A stretch of DNA of 64,000 nucleotides, taken from Pseudomonas paraglycinae (GTDB lineage: Bacteria; Pseudomonadota; Gammaproteobacteria; Pseudomonadales; Pseudomonadaceae). Every line of letters starts with the position of its first letter. The stretch's first letter is position 1. Of the stretch, positions 28,710 to 37,568 are shown one piece after another. Where the stretch lies: positions 1 through 64,000 of the forward strand of contig NZ_BQHR01000003.1 of NCBI RefSeq assembly GCF_021601625.1, written 5' to 3'. The notes under the pieces were generated by a model. That model saw nothing but the letters and a program-made list of their open reading frames with translations, was not told where the DNA came from and ran no database searches. The position numbers were made by a program, and so were the translations under genes.

Positions 28710-29855
28710 ATGCGTTGGGCGACGTATTTCGCCGTGTTGGCGTCTGTCTTGAGTGTTGGCCTGGCCCTCGGTGTCAGCATGCCGCTGGTGTCGTTGCGCC
28801 TGGAGGGCTGGGGCTACGGCTCGTTCGCCATCGGCGTGATGGCGGCAATGCCGGCCATTGGCGTGTTGCTGGGGGCGAAGATTTCCAGTCATCTGGCGGC
28901 ACGTTTCGGCACTGCGAACCTGATGCGCCTGTGCCTGTGGGCCGGGGCACTGTCCATCGGTCTGCTGGCGCTGCTGCCGAGCTACCCGATCTGGCTGGTG
29001 CTGCGGCTGATGATCGGGGTGATCCTGACCATTGTGTTCATCCTCGGCGAGAGCTGGATCAATCAACTGGTGGTCGAGCACTGGCGCGGTCGATTGGTGG
29101 CGCTGTATGGCAGCAGTTATGCGTTGAGCCAACTGTCTGGTCCGTTGCTGTTGGGCGCACTGGGCACCGATCACGATTACGGTTTCTGGGTGGGTGTCGG
29201 TCTGCTGATCGCTTCGCCGTTTCTGCTGCTGGGTCGCAGCGGCGCGCCAAGCAGCGAGGCCAGCAGCGTGACCTTCGGCGATCTGTGGGGGTTCGCTCGC
29301 GAGCTGCCGGCAATCGCCTGGGCGGTGTCGTTGTTCGCCGCGTTCGAGGCGATGATCCTGACCCTATTGCCGGTGTATTGCCTGCAACAGGGCTTCACCG
29401 CCGAAATCGCGCTGGCGATGGTCAGCACCGTGGTGGTGGGTGATGCGCTGCTGCAATTGCCCATCGGTGCGCTGGCCGATTATCTGTCACGGCGGACCCT
29501 GTTTACCGGCTGCGCTGTGGTGTTGATGCTGTCGAGTCTGGCGATCCCGATGCTGCTCGACACTTTGCTGATCTGGCCGCTGTGGGTGCTGTTCGGCGCC
29601 AGTGCCGGTGGCCTGTTCACTCTGTCGCTGATTTTGATTGGCGAGCGCTACCGCGACGATGCGCTGGTGCGGGCGAATGCGCATGTCGCGCAGCTGTGGG
29701 GTGTCGGTTGTTTGATCGGGCCGTTGATGGCGGGGGCGGGCAGTCAGTGGATCAGCGGGCATGCGCTGCCGTGGCTGATGGCGGCCGGGGCATTCGGACT
29801 GGTGATTCTTCTGTCACGGCAAGGGGCGTTCGGCAAGGTGTCGGCGCCCGCTTGA
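28710..29855 (+). CDS. MFS transporter (YcaD/sugar-efflux type)
   Basis: A 381-residue protein with about 12 hydrophobic segments from residue 5 to the end. MFS features include SFAIGVMAAMPAIGVLLGAKISSHLAARFG (loop 2-3 region) and GESWINQLVVEHWRGRLVALYG. It resembles the CynX/YcaD-type permeases common in Pseudomonas. AGGAG lies 8 bases before the ATG. It is downstream of kauB in the same direction, so it could move amine-pathway metabolites, but the substrate is not deducible. Confidence 0.85.
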   Translation: MRWATYFAVLASVLSVGLALGVSMPLVSLRLEGWGYGSFAIGVMAAMPAIGVLLGAKISSHLAARFGTANLMRLCLWAGALSIGLLALLPSYPIWLVLRLMIGVILTIVFILGESWINQLVVEHWRGRLVALYGSSYALSQLSGPLLLGALGTDHDYGFWVGVGLLIASPFLLLGRSGAPSSEASSVTFGDLWGFARELPAIAWAVSLFAAFEAMILTLLPVYCLQQGFTAEIALAMVSTVVVGDALLQLPIGALADYLSRRTLFTGCAVVLMLSSLAIPMLLDTLLIWPLWVLFGASAGGLFTLSLILIGERYRDDALVRANAHVAQLWGVGCLIGPLMAGAGSQWISGHALPWLMAAGAFGLVILLSRQGAFGKVSAPA

Positions 29856-29876
29856 TAAGCCGGTTGGAGCGGGCTG

Positions 29877-31445
29877 TTACAGCATCCGCTCCAGTCCCAC
29901 GGTGGTGCTGAACCACGCATTGAAGCGCCGCCACCAACTCCCCGGCTCCTTGGTCAGCGTGTGCATCTGGCCGTTGTCCTCGGTGACCCACACCACTTTT
30001 CCGTCCTGCAGTTTCGCTTCGTAGCTGAGCGCTGGCGCCATGCCTTGCAAGGCCAGTTCGCGTACGTGGGCTGCCAGTTCGGGACTGTCCACCAACACCC
30101 CGACTTCGGTGTTCCACAGCACCGAGCGCGGGTCGAAATTGAACGAGCCGATGAACGATTTTTTGCCGTCGAAGATCATCGCCTTGCTATGCAGGCTCGA
30201 GTCCGAGCCACGATAGGACTTGCTGTAAAACAGGTGCGGGCCGCTGCCATAGTTATCCCCAGGCTGGCGCCGCAGCTCAAACAGTTTCACGCCATGTTCC
30301 AGCAGCGCCTTGCGATACGGCGCATAACCGCCGTGCACCGCTGGCACATCGGTGGCTTCCAGCGAGTTGGTCAGCAGGCTCACCGACACGCCGGCATCAG
30401 CGCGGCCGGTCAGGTAGACCAACCCCGGTTGCCCCGGCACGAAGTAGGCAGAAATCATCACCAGTTCTTTGCTGACACCCGTGAGCTCCGGTGCCAGTTG
30501 GGTCGTCAGCAGCAATTGCGGTTCGGGTTCGCCCTTGGCCAGCACCTTGCTCGGCGCATCCCACAGCGCCTGGTTCCAGGCCCAGATCAGCTCTTTGCGC
30601 CAGATATCCATGCGCGGGTCGGTGCGGTAGGTCATCAACTGCTGATACAGCGCGTGATTCTGTTTGCGGGTTTCTTCGAGGGATTCTTCCAGGCGTGTGC
30701 GGGTGTTCTGCAGGTCTTTGGCCGAGGGTTTGCTGGAGAGGAATTCGTCGATCGGCTTGCTCAGGGCACTGTTCCAGTACTGGTCGAAACTGTGCCCGAG
30801 CTGTTCGGCGACCGGCCCGACACTCAGCATGTCGATATCGGTGAAATTCAGGTTGGGCTCGGCGTCGAAATATTCGTCGCCCAGATTGCGCCCGCCAACG
30901 ATGGCCGCGCTATTGTCCGCCAGCCACAACTTGTTGTGCATCCGCCGGTGTTGCAGCGACAGGTTGAACAGCCGCCCGGCCGCCCGGGTCACGCCGGTGC
31001 TGCGCCCCAGGTGCAGCGGATTGAACAGGCGAATCTGGATCTGCGGATGTGCCGCCAGTGTGGCAATGATCAGGTCGAGGCCGTCGCTGGTGGTGTCGTC
31101 CAGCAGGATCCGCACCCGCACGCCACGATCGGCGGCCTTCAACACTTCCTCCACCAGCATTCGCGTGCTGATGCCGTCATGGACGATGTAGTACTGCAAG
31201 TCGAGGCTGCGTTGTGCGTTGCGGATCAGCTCGGCGCGAGCGGTGAAGGCTTCGGTGCTGTTGGACAGCAGGCGAAAGCCGGACTGGCCCTTGTAGGGCG
31301 CCGCCTGGGCCTGTATCGAACGGCCGAACGCGGAGTCGGCCGCCGGCAACGCCTGGCTCGGTTCGCGCGGTACGTCGATAGACGCACAACCGCCAAGGAA
31401 CGTGGAGAGTACCAGCAGAGCGGGTAGGGGCTGTCTGAAGCTCAC
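29877..31445 (-). CDS. Phospholipase D-family lipoprotein (ClsC/YmdC-like)
   Basis: A 522-residue envelope enzyme. The N-terminal signal ends in lipobox LGGC (Cys20). Two complete HKD motifs are present: H170-K172-D177 (HNKLWLADNSAAIVGGRN) and HSKAMIFDGKKSFIGSFN in the C-terminal half. Both halves of a PLD-type active site are therefore intact, which fits cardiolipin synthase C-like transphosphatidylation or phospholipase activity. The start is GTG; no ATG gives a signal peptide. It is convergent with the MFS gene and lies 60 bases downstream of the MocR gene. Confidence 0.88.
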   Translation of the reverse strand: MSFRQPLPALLVLSTFLGGCASIDVPREPSQALPAADSAFGRSIQAQAAPYKGQSGFRLLSNSTEAFTARAELIRNAQRSLDLQYYIVHDGISTRMLVEEVLKAADRGVRVRILLDDTTSDGLDLIIATLAAHPQIQIRLFNPLHLGRSTGVTRAAGRLFNLSLQHRRMHNKLWLADNSAAIVGGRNLGDEYFDAEPNLNFTDIDMLSVGPVAEQLGHSFDQYWNSALSKPIDEFLSSKPSAKDLQNTRTRLEESLEETRKQNHALYQQLMTYRTDPRMDIWRKELIWAWNQALWDAPSKVLAKGEPEPQLLLTTQLAPELTGVSKELVMISAYFVPGQPGLVYLTGRADAGVSVSLLTNSLEATDVPAVHGGYAPYRKALLEHGVKLFELRRQPGDNYGSGPHLFYSKSYRGSDSSLHSKAMIFDGKKSFIGSFNFDPRSVLWNTEVGVLVDSPELAAHVRELALQGMAPALSYEAKLQDGKVVWVTEDNGQMHTLTKEPGSWWRRFNAWFSTTVGLERML

Positions 31446-31505
31446 GTGGGATCGTTCCGGTTGGCGGCAGGGTTGGGCATATGGACGCTGTTTGCTCGTG
31501 AAAAG

Positions 31506-32927
31506 TCAGTCGGCTTCGGCCAGCAGTCTGATCGCTGCCGCACCGACCTTGCGCACTGCCTCTTCGATCAAAGCTGTCGGTTTGGCAGCGTAGTTCATGC
31601 GCAGGCAATTGCGGTACTTGCCCGAGGCGGAAAAGATGCTGCCGACGGCAATCTGTACGCCCTGATCGTGCAGCGCACGATTCAGTTTCAGCGTATCGAA
31701 ACCTTCCGGCAGTTCGACCCAGAGCATGAAGCTGCCTTGCGGACGGCTCGCGCGGGTACCGGCCGGGAAGTAACGCGTCACCCAGTCGATCATCACGTCG
31801 CGATTGCGCTGGTATTGCGTGCGCATCCGCCGCAAATGCGGTTCGAAGTGCCCGGCCTTGAGAAATTCGGCGATGGCGATCTGCGGCTGGGGCGCGGTGG
31901 AGCCGGTGCTGATGTATTTCATGTGCAGCACGCGTTCGAGGTAGCGACCGGGCGCGACCCAGCCGATGCGCAATCCCGGCGCGAGCGTCTTGGAAAATGA
32001 ACTGCAGAGTAAGACTCGGCCATCTTCGTCGAAGGATTTGATCGTGCGCGGACGCGGGTAGGTGTAGGCCAGTTCGCCATACACGTCGTCCTCGATGATC
32101 GCCACGTCGAAGCGCTGGGCCAGGTTGAGCAGGGCGCGTTTACGCGACTCCGGCATGATGTAGCCGAGCGGGTTGTTGCAGTTGGGCGTGAGCTGGATGA
32201 CCTTGATCGGCCATTGTTCCAGTGCCAGTTCCAGGGCTTCGAGGCTGATGCCGGTGAGCGGGTCGGTGGGGATTTCCAGGGCTTTCATGCCCAGCCCTTT
32301 GAGAGTCTGCATGGCGCCGTGGAAGCTTGGCGAATCCACTGCGACTATGTCACCGGGCTCGCAGATTGCGTGGATGCTGGTAGACAGCGCTTCATGGCAA
32401 CCGGTGGTGACCACCAGATCGCTGGCGCTCAACTGGCAGCCGGAATCGAGCATCAGCCGGGCGATCTGTTCGCGCAGTTCTAGGGTGCCGTGGATGTTGT
32501 CGTAATACAGACCGGGCATGTCCTGACGGCGGCTGATACGGGCCAGTCCGCGCAGCAGCGGCTTCATCGTCGGCGACGAGATGTCCGGCATGCCGCGACC
32601 CAGCTGCACCACGTCCTTGCGCGGCACGGCGCGAATCAGTTCCAGCACCTGATCCCACTGGGAAATTTCCACCGGCCGTTGCGCGGGGCGCCCGACTGCC
32701 GGCAGTTCGGGCAACTCACGCCCGACCGGCACGAAGTACCCGGATTTGGGTTTCGGCGTGGCCAGGCCGCTGTCTTCCAGCATCCGATAGGCCTGCTGCA
32801 CCGTGCTCAGGCTGACTCCGTGTTCTACGCTCAAGGCGCGCACCGAGGGCAGGCGATCACCAGGACGGTAGAAGCCTTGTTCGATGCGGGTGCCGAGCAA
32901 TTCGGCGAGATTCACATAGAGCGTCAT
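31506..32927 (-). CDS. MocR/PdxR-type regulator (GntR HTH + aminotransferase domain)
   Basis: A 473-residue fusion. Residues 1-70 are a GntR winged helix (YVNLAELLGTRIEQGFYRPGDRLPSVRALSVEHGVSLSTVQQAYRMLE). Residues about 105-470 form a fold-type-I aminotransferase-like domain with the PLP-lysine segment SSFSKTLAPGLRIGW and the Asp-containing IIEDDVYGEL. Such proteins sense PLP or PLP-amine adducts and control nearby genes. It is divergent from a DUF1127 gene, and the shared 179-base region holds four copies of a TACAGAT/ATCTGTA half-site, probably its operator. Confidence 0.9.
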   Translation of the reverse strand: MTLYVNLAELLGTRIEQGFYRPGDRLPSVRALSVEHGVSLSTVQQAYRMLEDSGLATPKPKSGYFVPVGRELPELPAVGRPAQRPVEISQWDQVLELIRAVPRKDVVQLGRGMPDISSPTMKPLLRGLARISRRQDMPGLYYDNIHGTLELREQIARLMLDSGCQLSASDLVVTTGCHEALSTSIHAICEPGDIVAVDSPSFHGAMQTLKGLGMKALEIPTDPLTGISLEALELALEQWPIKVIQLTPNCNNPLGYIMPESRKRALLNLAQRFDVAIIEDDVYGELAYTYPRPRTIKSFDEDGRVLLCSSFSKTLAPGLRIGWVAPGRYLERVLHMKYISTGSTAPQPQIAIAEFLKAGHFEPHLRRMRTQYQRNRDVMIDWVTRYFPAGTRASRPQGSFMLWVELPEGFDTLKLNRALHDQGVQIAVGSIFSASGKYRNCLRMNYAAKPTALIEEAVRKVGAAAIRLLAEAD

Positions 32928-32962
32928 GGCACTGCCTCGATGCAGATGATTCGTTAAACCAG

Positions 32963-33043
32963 TACAGATGCGGCGTAAATCGACAATTCAGTCTCAGAGA
33001 CAGCAAATCTGTATGGAAATAATACAGATGTGTTGAATCTGTA
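32963..33043. promoter_or_regulatory. Candidate MocR operator (four TACAGAT half-sites)
   Basis: TACAGAT at 32963-32969; ATCTGTAT (33007-33014) and ATACAGAT (33022-33029) as a perfect 8-base inverted repeat with a 7-base spacer; ATCTGTA at 33037-33043. All lie between the divergent MocR and DUF1127 genes. Confidence 0.6.
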
Positions 33044-33106
33044 ATGCTTTTGCTCGCCCGCGCATCATGGAATCTCTGGCTACCCAAGTAAACAGGAGCA
33101 ATGAAA

Positions 33107-33352
33107 ATGAACGGTTTGAGCGATGTGCGGCTGACGTTACACAGTCAGGAACTGGAGGCAGGGCAACAGGACAAAGCGCGCAACGAGAGCATGTGCAACG
33201 CACCGTCCGGCCTGAGTCGCTGGGACCTGTTCTGGCATCGTCTGCACACGCGCAAGGCGTTGCTGCGCCTGACGCCGGAACAGCTCAAGGACATCGGGCT
33301 GACCCGCGAGCAGGCGCTGGAGGAAGGGTTGAAGCCGTTCTGGCGGATTTAG
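33107..33352 (+). CDS. DUF1127-domain small protein
   Basis: An 81-residue basic protein. The C-terminal half has the DUF1127/YjiS pattern: LFWHRLHTRKALLRLTPEQLKDIGLTREQALEE, then the end KPFWRI. Such proteins are small, Arg-rich and often stress- or metabolism-linked; some alpha-proteobacterial members bind RNA. The ATG at 33107 is chosen because AGGAG lies 8 bases before it; the ATG at 33101 is only 2 bases away. It is divergent from the MocR regulator and probably controlled by it. Confidence 0.85.
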   Translation: MNGLSDVRLTLHSQELEAGQQDKARNESMCNAPSGLSRWDLFWHRLHTRKALLRLTPEQLKDIGLTREQALEEGLKPFWRI

Positions 33353-33355
33353 AGG

Positions 33356-33386
33356 GATCGTTCCCACGCTCTGCGTGGGAACGATC
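33356..33386. repeat. Perfect 13-base hairpin repeat
   Basis: GATCGTTCCCACG-ctctg-CGTGGGAACGATC lies between convergent stops, overlapping neither. The same element, with a different loop, is at 390-414. It may act as a transcript end. Confidence 0.82.
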
Positions 33387-34697
33387 TCAGACCAACTCTT
33401 TAAGCCGGTGCCACAGCATCCCCAACGCCAGCAGCGGCGAGCGCAGATGCTTGCCGCCGGGGAAGGTGATGTGTGGCACTTTGGCGAACAGGTCGAAGCC
33501 ACCGCTGTGCTGGCCGCTGATAGCCTCGGCCAGCAGCTTGCCCGCCAGGTGCGTGGCATTCACGCCGTGACCAGAATAAGCCTGGGCGTAATACACATTC
33601 GGCTGATTCGCGAGCCGGCCAATCTGCGGCAGACGGTTGGCACCGATGCCGATCATCCCGCCCCACTGATAATCGATCTTCGCCGAGGCGAGCTGCGGGA
33701 ACACCTCCAGCATCTTGGGCCGCATGTAGGCGCCGATGTCCTTTGGATCACGCCCCGAGTAATGGCAGGCGCCGCCGAACAACAGACGACGATCCGCCGA
33801 GAGCCGGTAGTAATCAAGCGCTACACGCTGGTCGCAGACCGCCATGTTCTGCGGCAGCAGGGCGTGGGCCTGTTCTTCGCTCAGGGGTTCAGTGGCGATG
33901 ATGTAGCTGCCGGCTGGCAGCACCTTGCCGCTGAGTTGCGGATTCAGATTGTTGAGGTACGCGTTACAGCCCAGCACGAGCGTCTTCGCCCGTACCGAGC
34001 CTTGCGCCGTGTGCACCCTTACTTCGGGGCCATAGTCGATGCGGGTGACCGCCGATTGTTCGAACAGTTTGACGCCCAGTTGTTGCGCCGCTGCGGCTTC
34101 TCCGAGTGCCAGGTTCAGCGGGTGCAGATGCCCGGAACCCATGTCGATCAAACCGCCGACGTAGCGGTTGGAGCCGACTACGGTGTGCATTTCGTTCGCT
34201 TGCAGAAGGCGGGTTTCGTAGCGGTAACCGAGGCTGCGCAACTCTTCGGCGTCTTCGGCAAAGCCTTCCAGATCGGAAGGTTTGTTGGCGAGGTCGCAGT
34301 AACCCCAGGTCAGGTCGCAGGGAATCTGAAATTTTTCGACGCGCTGGCGGACGATTTCCACCGCTTCCAGGCCCATGAGTTTCATTTGACGCACGCCGTC
34401 GGCGCCGATCACGTTGGCGAACTGATCGAGGCCGTGACCGACCCCGCGAATCAGTTGCCCGCCGTTGCGTCCGCTGGCGCCCCAGCCGATCCGGTGCGCT
34501 TCCAGCAGCACCACGCTCAAACCCCGTTCAGCCAATTCCAGCGCCGTGTTCAGCCCGGAGAAACCTCCACCGACCACGCACACGTCGGCGATCAGTTCAC
34601 CTTTCAGCACCGGATGGTCGGGCTGCGGCAGGCTGCTGGCGGCGTAATAAGAGGCAACGTGGGGTTGGCTCGCGGTGGCTTGGGCGCGGGCATTCAT
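33387..34697 (-). CDS. FAD-dependent amine oxidase, gamma-glutamylpolyamine oxidase type (PauB-like)
   Basis: A 436-residue DAO-family flavoprotein. The FAD-binding motif GGGFSG is at residues 43-48 (VCVVGGGFSGLNTALELAERG), followed by GWGASGRNGGQLIRG. The C-terminal YYAQAYSGHGVNATHLAGKLLAE is typical of PuuB/OrdL oxidases. It probably oxidises gamma-glutamylated putrescine or a related amine to an aldehyde for KauB. In P. aeruginosa, one of several pauB paralogs (pauB4) sits in the equivalent place. The ATG at 34697 is preferred over 34706 because AGGA is properly spaced only for the former. Confidence 0.86.
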   Translation of the reverse strand: MNARAQATASQPHVASYYAASSLPQPDHPVLKGELIADVCVVGGGFSGLNTALELAERGLSVVLLEAHRIGWGASGRNGGQLIRGVGHGLDQFANVIGADGVRQMKLMGLEAVEIVRQRVEKFQIPCDLTWGYCDLANKPSDLEGFAEDAEELRSLGYRYETRLLQANEMHTVVGSNRYVGGLIDMGSGHLHPLNLALGEAAAAQQLGVKLFEQSAVTRIDYGPEVRVHTAQGSVRAKTLVLGCNAYLNNLNPQLSGKVLPAGSYIIATEPLSEEQAHALLPQNMAVCDQRVALDYYRLSADRRLLFGGACHYSGRDPKDIGAYMRPKMLEVFPQLASAKIDYQWGGMIGIGANRLPQIGRLANQPNVYYAQAYSGHGVNATHLAGKLLAEAISGQHSGGFDLFAKVPHITFPGGKHLRSPLLALGMLWHRLKELV

Positions 34698-34842
34698 GGG
34701 CGTCATCCTGAGCGGGTGTCGAGAAAATTTGACGGAGCATAAGCCGCAGGCCCGAGGCCGGGCAACATTGGTCGGCCCGTGGTGTCTGGATCACGGCTTT
34801 TGCGGCACAATTGCCGCCTATTCCGCTCCGGTTACCGCTGCA

Positions 34843-35196
34843 ATGAGCTGCAACAGTCAGAAAATCCGCACCCTGCGTCAGCAGATTCCCACGTTCGAGT
34901 GCGTGCCGGGCTGCCATGACTGCTGCGGGCCGGTGACCACCTCGCCCGAGGAAATGTCCCGCCTGCCGCGCAAGACCAGCGCCGAGCAGGACGCAGCGAT
35001 GGAGGAGCTCAACTGTGTGCACTTGGGACCGAATGGCTGCACGGTGTATGACGAACGGCCGCTGATCTGCCGGTTGTTCGGCACCACCCAGACCTTGCCG
35101 TGCCCCAACGGCCGGCGGCCGGTGGAGCTGATTCACCCACGGGTCGAGAAGCAGGTGTTCGAGTACATGGCCGAAAACCGGCAGGTGCTGGTCTGA
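34843..35196 (+). CDS. YkgJ-family cysteine-cluster protein
   Basis: A 117-residue protein with the zinc/iron-chelating pattern of the YkgJ family (CxxxCxxCC): CVPGCHDCCGPVTTSPEEMSRL at about 20-41, LNCVHLGPNGCTVYDERPLICRLFG at about 56-80 and a further LPCPNGRRP. The cysteines are all retained. Such proteins may carry an Fe-S or zinc centre, and function is unknown. There is only a weak ribosome-binding site before the ATG at 34843. It is divergent from the PauB-like gene and convergent with dadR, 4 bases away. Confidence 0.82.
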   Translation: MSCNSQKIRTLRQQIPTFECVPGCHDCCGPVTTSPEEMSRLPRKTSAEQDAAMEELNCVHLGPNGCTVYDERPLICRLFGTTQTLPCPNGRRPVELIHPRVEKQVFEYMAENRQVLV

Positions 35197-35200
35197 GCGT

Positions 35201-35689
35201 TCAGTCCGGAATCGGCAGGCTCAGGCTCTCTTTCACTTCTTCCATCACGATGTAGCTCTTGGATTCACGCACGTGCGGCAGCTTGAGCAGGATGTCGCCC
35301 AGCAGCTTGCGGTACGAGGCCATCTCGGAAATCCGCGCCTTCACCAGATAGTCGAAATCCCCTGACACCAGATGGCATTCCAGCACGTGGGGCAATTTCA
35401 GCACCGCACGTCGGAACTCTTCGAAAGTATCGCCGGATTTGTAGTCGAGGCTGATCTCGACGAACACCAGGAGACTACCCTTCAAGTGCTGCGGATTCAG
35501 GCGGGCGTTGTAGCCCATGATGATCCCCTCGCGCTCCAGGCGCCGCACCCGCTCCGTGCAAGGCGTGGTGGAGAGCCCGACCTTCTCGCCCAGCTCGGTG
35601 AATGAAATCCGCCCGTCCGCCTGCAGGATCCGCAAGATGTTGCGGTCGATCTTGTCCAGCTCACGTTTGGTCTGAGTGTTGGTACGCAT
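35201..35689 (-). CDS. dadR: Lrp/AsnC-family regulator of the dad operon
   Basis: A 162-residue Lrp-type protein. The N-terminal helix-turn-helix is LDKIDRNILRILQADGRISFTELGEKVGLSTTPCTERVRRLEREG. The C-terminal RAM/effector domain has VLECHLVSGDFDYLVKARI. It is divergent from dadA, as in other Pseudomonas, where DadR activates dadA and dadX in response to L-alanine. The start at 35689 gives the family length. Confidence 0.92.
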   Translation of the reverse strand: MRTNTQTKRELDKIDRNILRILQADGRISFTELGEKVGLSTTPCTERVRRLEREGIIMGYNARLNPQHLKGSLLVFVEISLDYKSGDTFEEFRRAVLKLPHVLECHLVSGDFDYLVKARISEMASYRKLLGDILLKLPHVRESKSYIVMEEVKESLSLPIPD

Positions 35690-35843
35690 AGGGGATGCGC
35701 CTCCGTGAAAAGGGTTTTTGCCGAGAATTGTCGCCAAATATAGGCGCTTATACAGTGAAAAGCACTGGCAAATCTTTTTTACACTGCGCGCATCATTGCT
35801 CTAACAACAGACGTACGCGGCACGCCGCGATGAGGGATACAAA
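35690..35843. promoter_or_regulatory. Divergent dadR / dadA promoter region
   Basis: A 154-base region with AT-rich stretches (CAAATATAGGCGCTTATACAG and CAAATCTTTTTTACACT). It presumably holds the Lrp-type DadR sites and both promoters. I cannot define individual sites because the Lrp consensus is degenerate. Confidence 0.5.
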
Positions 35844-37148
35844 ATGCGCGTTATGGTCTTGGGTAGCGGCGTCATCGGTACCGCCAGTGCTTACTATCTG
35901 GCCCGTGCCGGGTTTGAAGTGGTGGTGGTCGACCGGCAGCCCGCCGCGGCCATGGAGACCAGTTTCGCCAACGCCGGCCAGGTCTCGCCGGGCTACGCCT
36001 CGCCGTGGGCCGCGCCGGGCGTACCCCTCAAAGCCATCAAGTGGCTGCTGCAACGCCACGCACCGCTGGCGATCAAGGCCACCGCCGACATCGACCAGTA
36101 CCTGTGGATGGCGCAGATGCTGCGCAACTGCACTGCCAACCGTTACGCGGTGAACAAGGAGCGCATGGTGCGTCTGTCCGAGTACAGCCGCGACTGCCTC
36201 GACGAATTGCGCGCCGAAACCGGCATCGCCTACGAAGGCCGCAGCCTCGGTACGACCCAGTTGTTCCGCACCCAGGCGCAACTGGATAACGCCGCCAAGG
36301 ACATCGCTGTATTGAAAGAGTCCGGCGTACCGTTCGAAGTGCTCGATCGTGCCGGCATTGCCCGCGTCGAACCGGCTCTGGCCGGTGTCACCGACATCCT
36401 CGCCGGTGCCCTGCGCCTGCCGAACGACCAGACCGGCGACTGCCAGATCTTCACCACCCGCCTGGCCGAAATGGCCACCAAGCTCGGTGTGGAGTTCCGT
36501 TTCGGCCAGGACATCCAGCGGCTCGACTTCGCCGGTGACCGCATCAACGGCGTGTGGATCGACGGCAAGCTGGAAACCGCTGACCGCTACGTGCTGGCCC
36601 TCGGCAGCTACTCGCCGCAACTGCTCAAGCCGCTGGGCATCAAGGCCCCGGTGTATCCGTTGAAGGGCTACTCGCTGACCGTGCCGATCACCAACCCGGC
36701 GATGGCCCCGACTTCGACCATTCTCGACGAGACTTACAAAGTCGCGATCACCCGTTTCGATAACCGCATCCGCGTCGGCGGCATGGCGGAGATCGCCGGT
36801 TTTGACCTGTCGCTGAACCCGCGTCGGCGCGAAACCCTGGAGATGATCGTCAACGACCTTTATCCTCAGGGCGGCAATCTGGCCGAAGCGAGTTTCTGGA
36901 CCGGCCTGCGTCCAACCACCCCGGATGGCACGCCGATCGTCGGCGCCACCCCGTTCAAGAACCTCTTCCTGAACACCGGTCACGGCACCCTCGGCTGGAC
37001 CATGGCGTGCGGCTCCGGTCGCTTGCTGGCTGATTTGATGGCGAAGAAAAAGCCACAGATCAGCGCCGAAGGCCTCGATATTTCCCGTTATGGCAACACC
37101 ACCCAGGAGTCCGCAAAGCATGGCAATCCAGCGCCAGCTCACCAATGA
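35844..37148 (+). CDS. dadA: D-amino acid dehydrogenase, small (catalytic) subunit
   Basis: A 434-residue flavoprotein that oxidises D-alanine and other D-amino acids to 2-oxo acids at the inner membrane, passing electrons to quinone. The FAD motif GSGVIG is at residues 7-12 ([23 protein letters not shown]). The C-terminal [17 protein letters not shown] and [19 protein letters not shown] are DadA signatures. It is the first gene of dadA-ridA-dadX. Its 3' end overlaps the RidA gene by 29 bases. Confidence 0.96.
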   Translation: MRVMVLGSGVIGTASAYYLARAGFEVVVVDRQPAAAMETSFANAGQVSPGYASPWAAPGVPLKAIKWLLQRHAPLAIKATADIDQYLWMAQMLRNCTANRYAVNKERMVRLSEYSRDCLDELRAETGIAYEGRSLGTTQLFRTQAQLDNAAKDIAVLKESGVPFEVLDRAGIARVEPALAGVTDILAGALRLPNDQTGDCQIFTTRLAEMATKLGVEFRFGQDIQRLDFAGDRINGVWIDGKLETADRYVLALGSYSPQLLKPLGIKAPVYPLKGYSLTVPITNPAMAPTSTILDETYKVAITRFDNRIRVGGMAEIAGFDLSLNPRRRETLEMIVNDLYPQGGNLAEASFWTGLRPTTPDGTPIVGATPFKNLFLNTGHGTLGWTMACGSGRLLADLMAKKKPQISAEGLDISRYGNTTQESAKHGNPAPAHQ

Positions 37149-37473
37149 GCGCATGAGTCAGATCGTCAGCCACAACGGTACGGTGTATCTGTCCGGGCAG
37201 GTCGGCGATGACTTCAACGCCGGTGTCGAACAGCAGACCCGCGACGTCCTCGCCAACATCGAGCGACTGCTCGATCTGGCCGGCACCGACAAACAGCACC
37301 TGCTGTCGGCGACGATCTACCTGAACGACATCGAGGCGCTCTTTGCCGGCATGAATTCGGTGTGGGATCAGTGGCTGCCCAAAGGCGCCGCCCCGGCCCG
37401 TGCCACGGTTGAAGCGAAGATGGCCAAGCCGAGCATCCTGGTCGAGATCTCCATCGTCGCCGCGCTGCCGTAA
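37120..37473 (+). CDS. RidA-family protein of the dad operon
   Basis: A 117-residue RidA-subfamily protein with [26 protein letters not shown] and the C-terminal [24 protein letters not shown], retaining the substrate-carboxylate Arg. Placed between dadA and dadX, it probably hydrolyses imines released by DadA. The start overlaps dadA by 29 bases and has AGGAG about 10 bases upstream. It is clearly diverged from the RidA at 10854. The specific activity is inferred from position. Confidence 0.9.
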   Translation: MAIQRQLTNERMSQIVSHNGTVYLSGQVGDDFNAGVEQQTRDVLANIERLLDLAGTDKQHLLSATIYLNDIEALFAGMNSVWDQWLPKGAAPARATVEAKMAKPSILVEISIVAALP

Positions 37474-37568
37474 CCCGTTGTAAAGATCCCTCTCCCGGTG
37501 CTGTTGGCGGTTCACGCCGTCAGCCAGCGCCGGTTTTTATTCCCATGACCGCCAAGAAGTCTGCTGCC

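Noticed and set aside
33101-33106. ATG at 33101 as start of the DUF1127 gene
   Set aside because: Only two bases separate it from AGGAG. The ATG at 33107 has the proper 8-base spacing.
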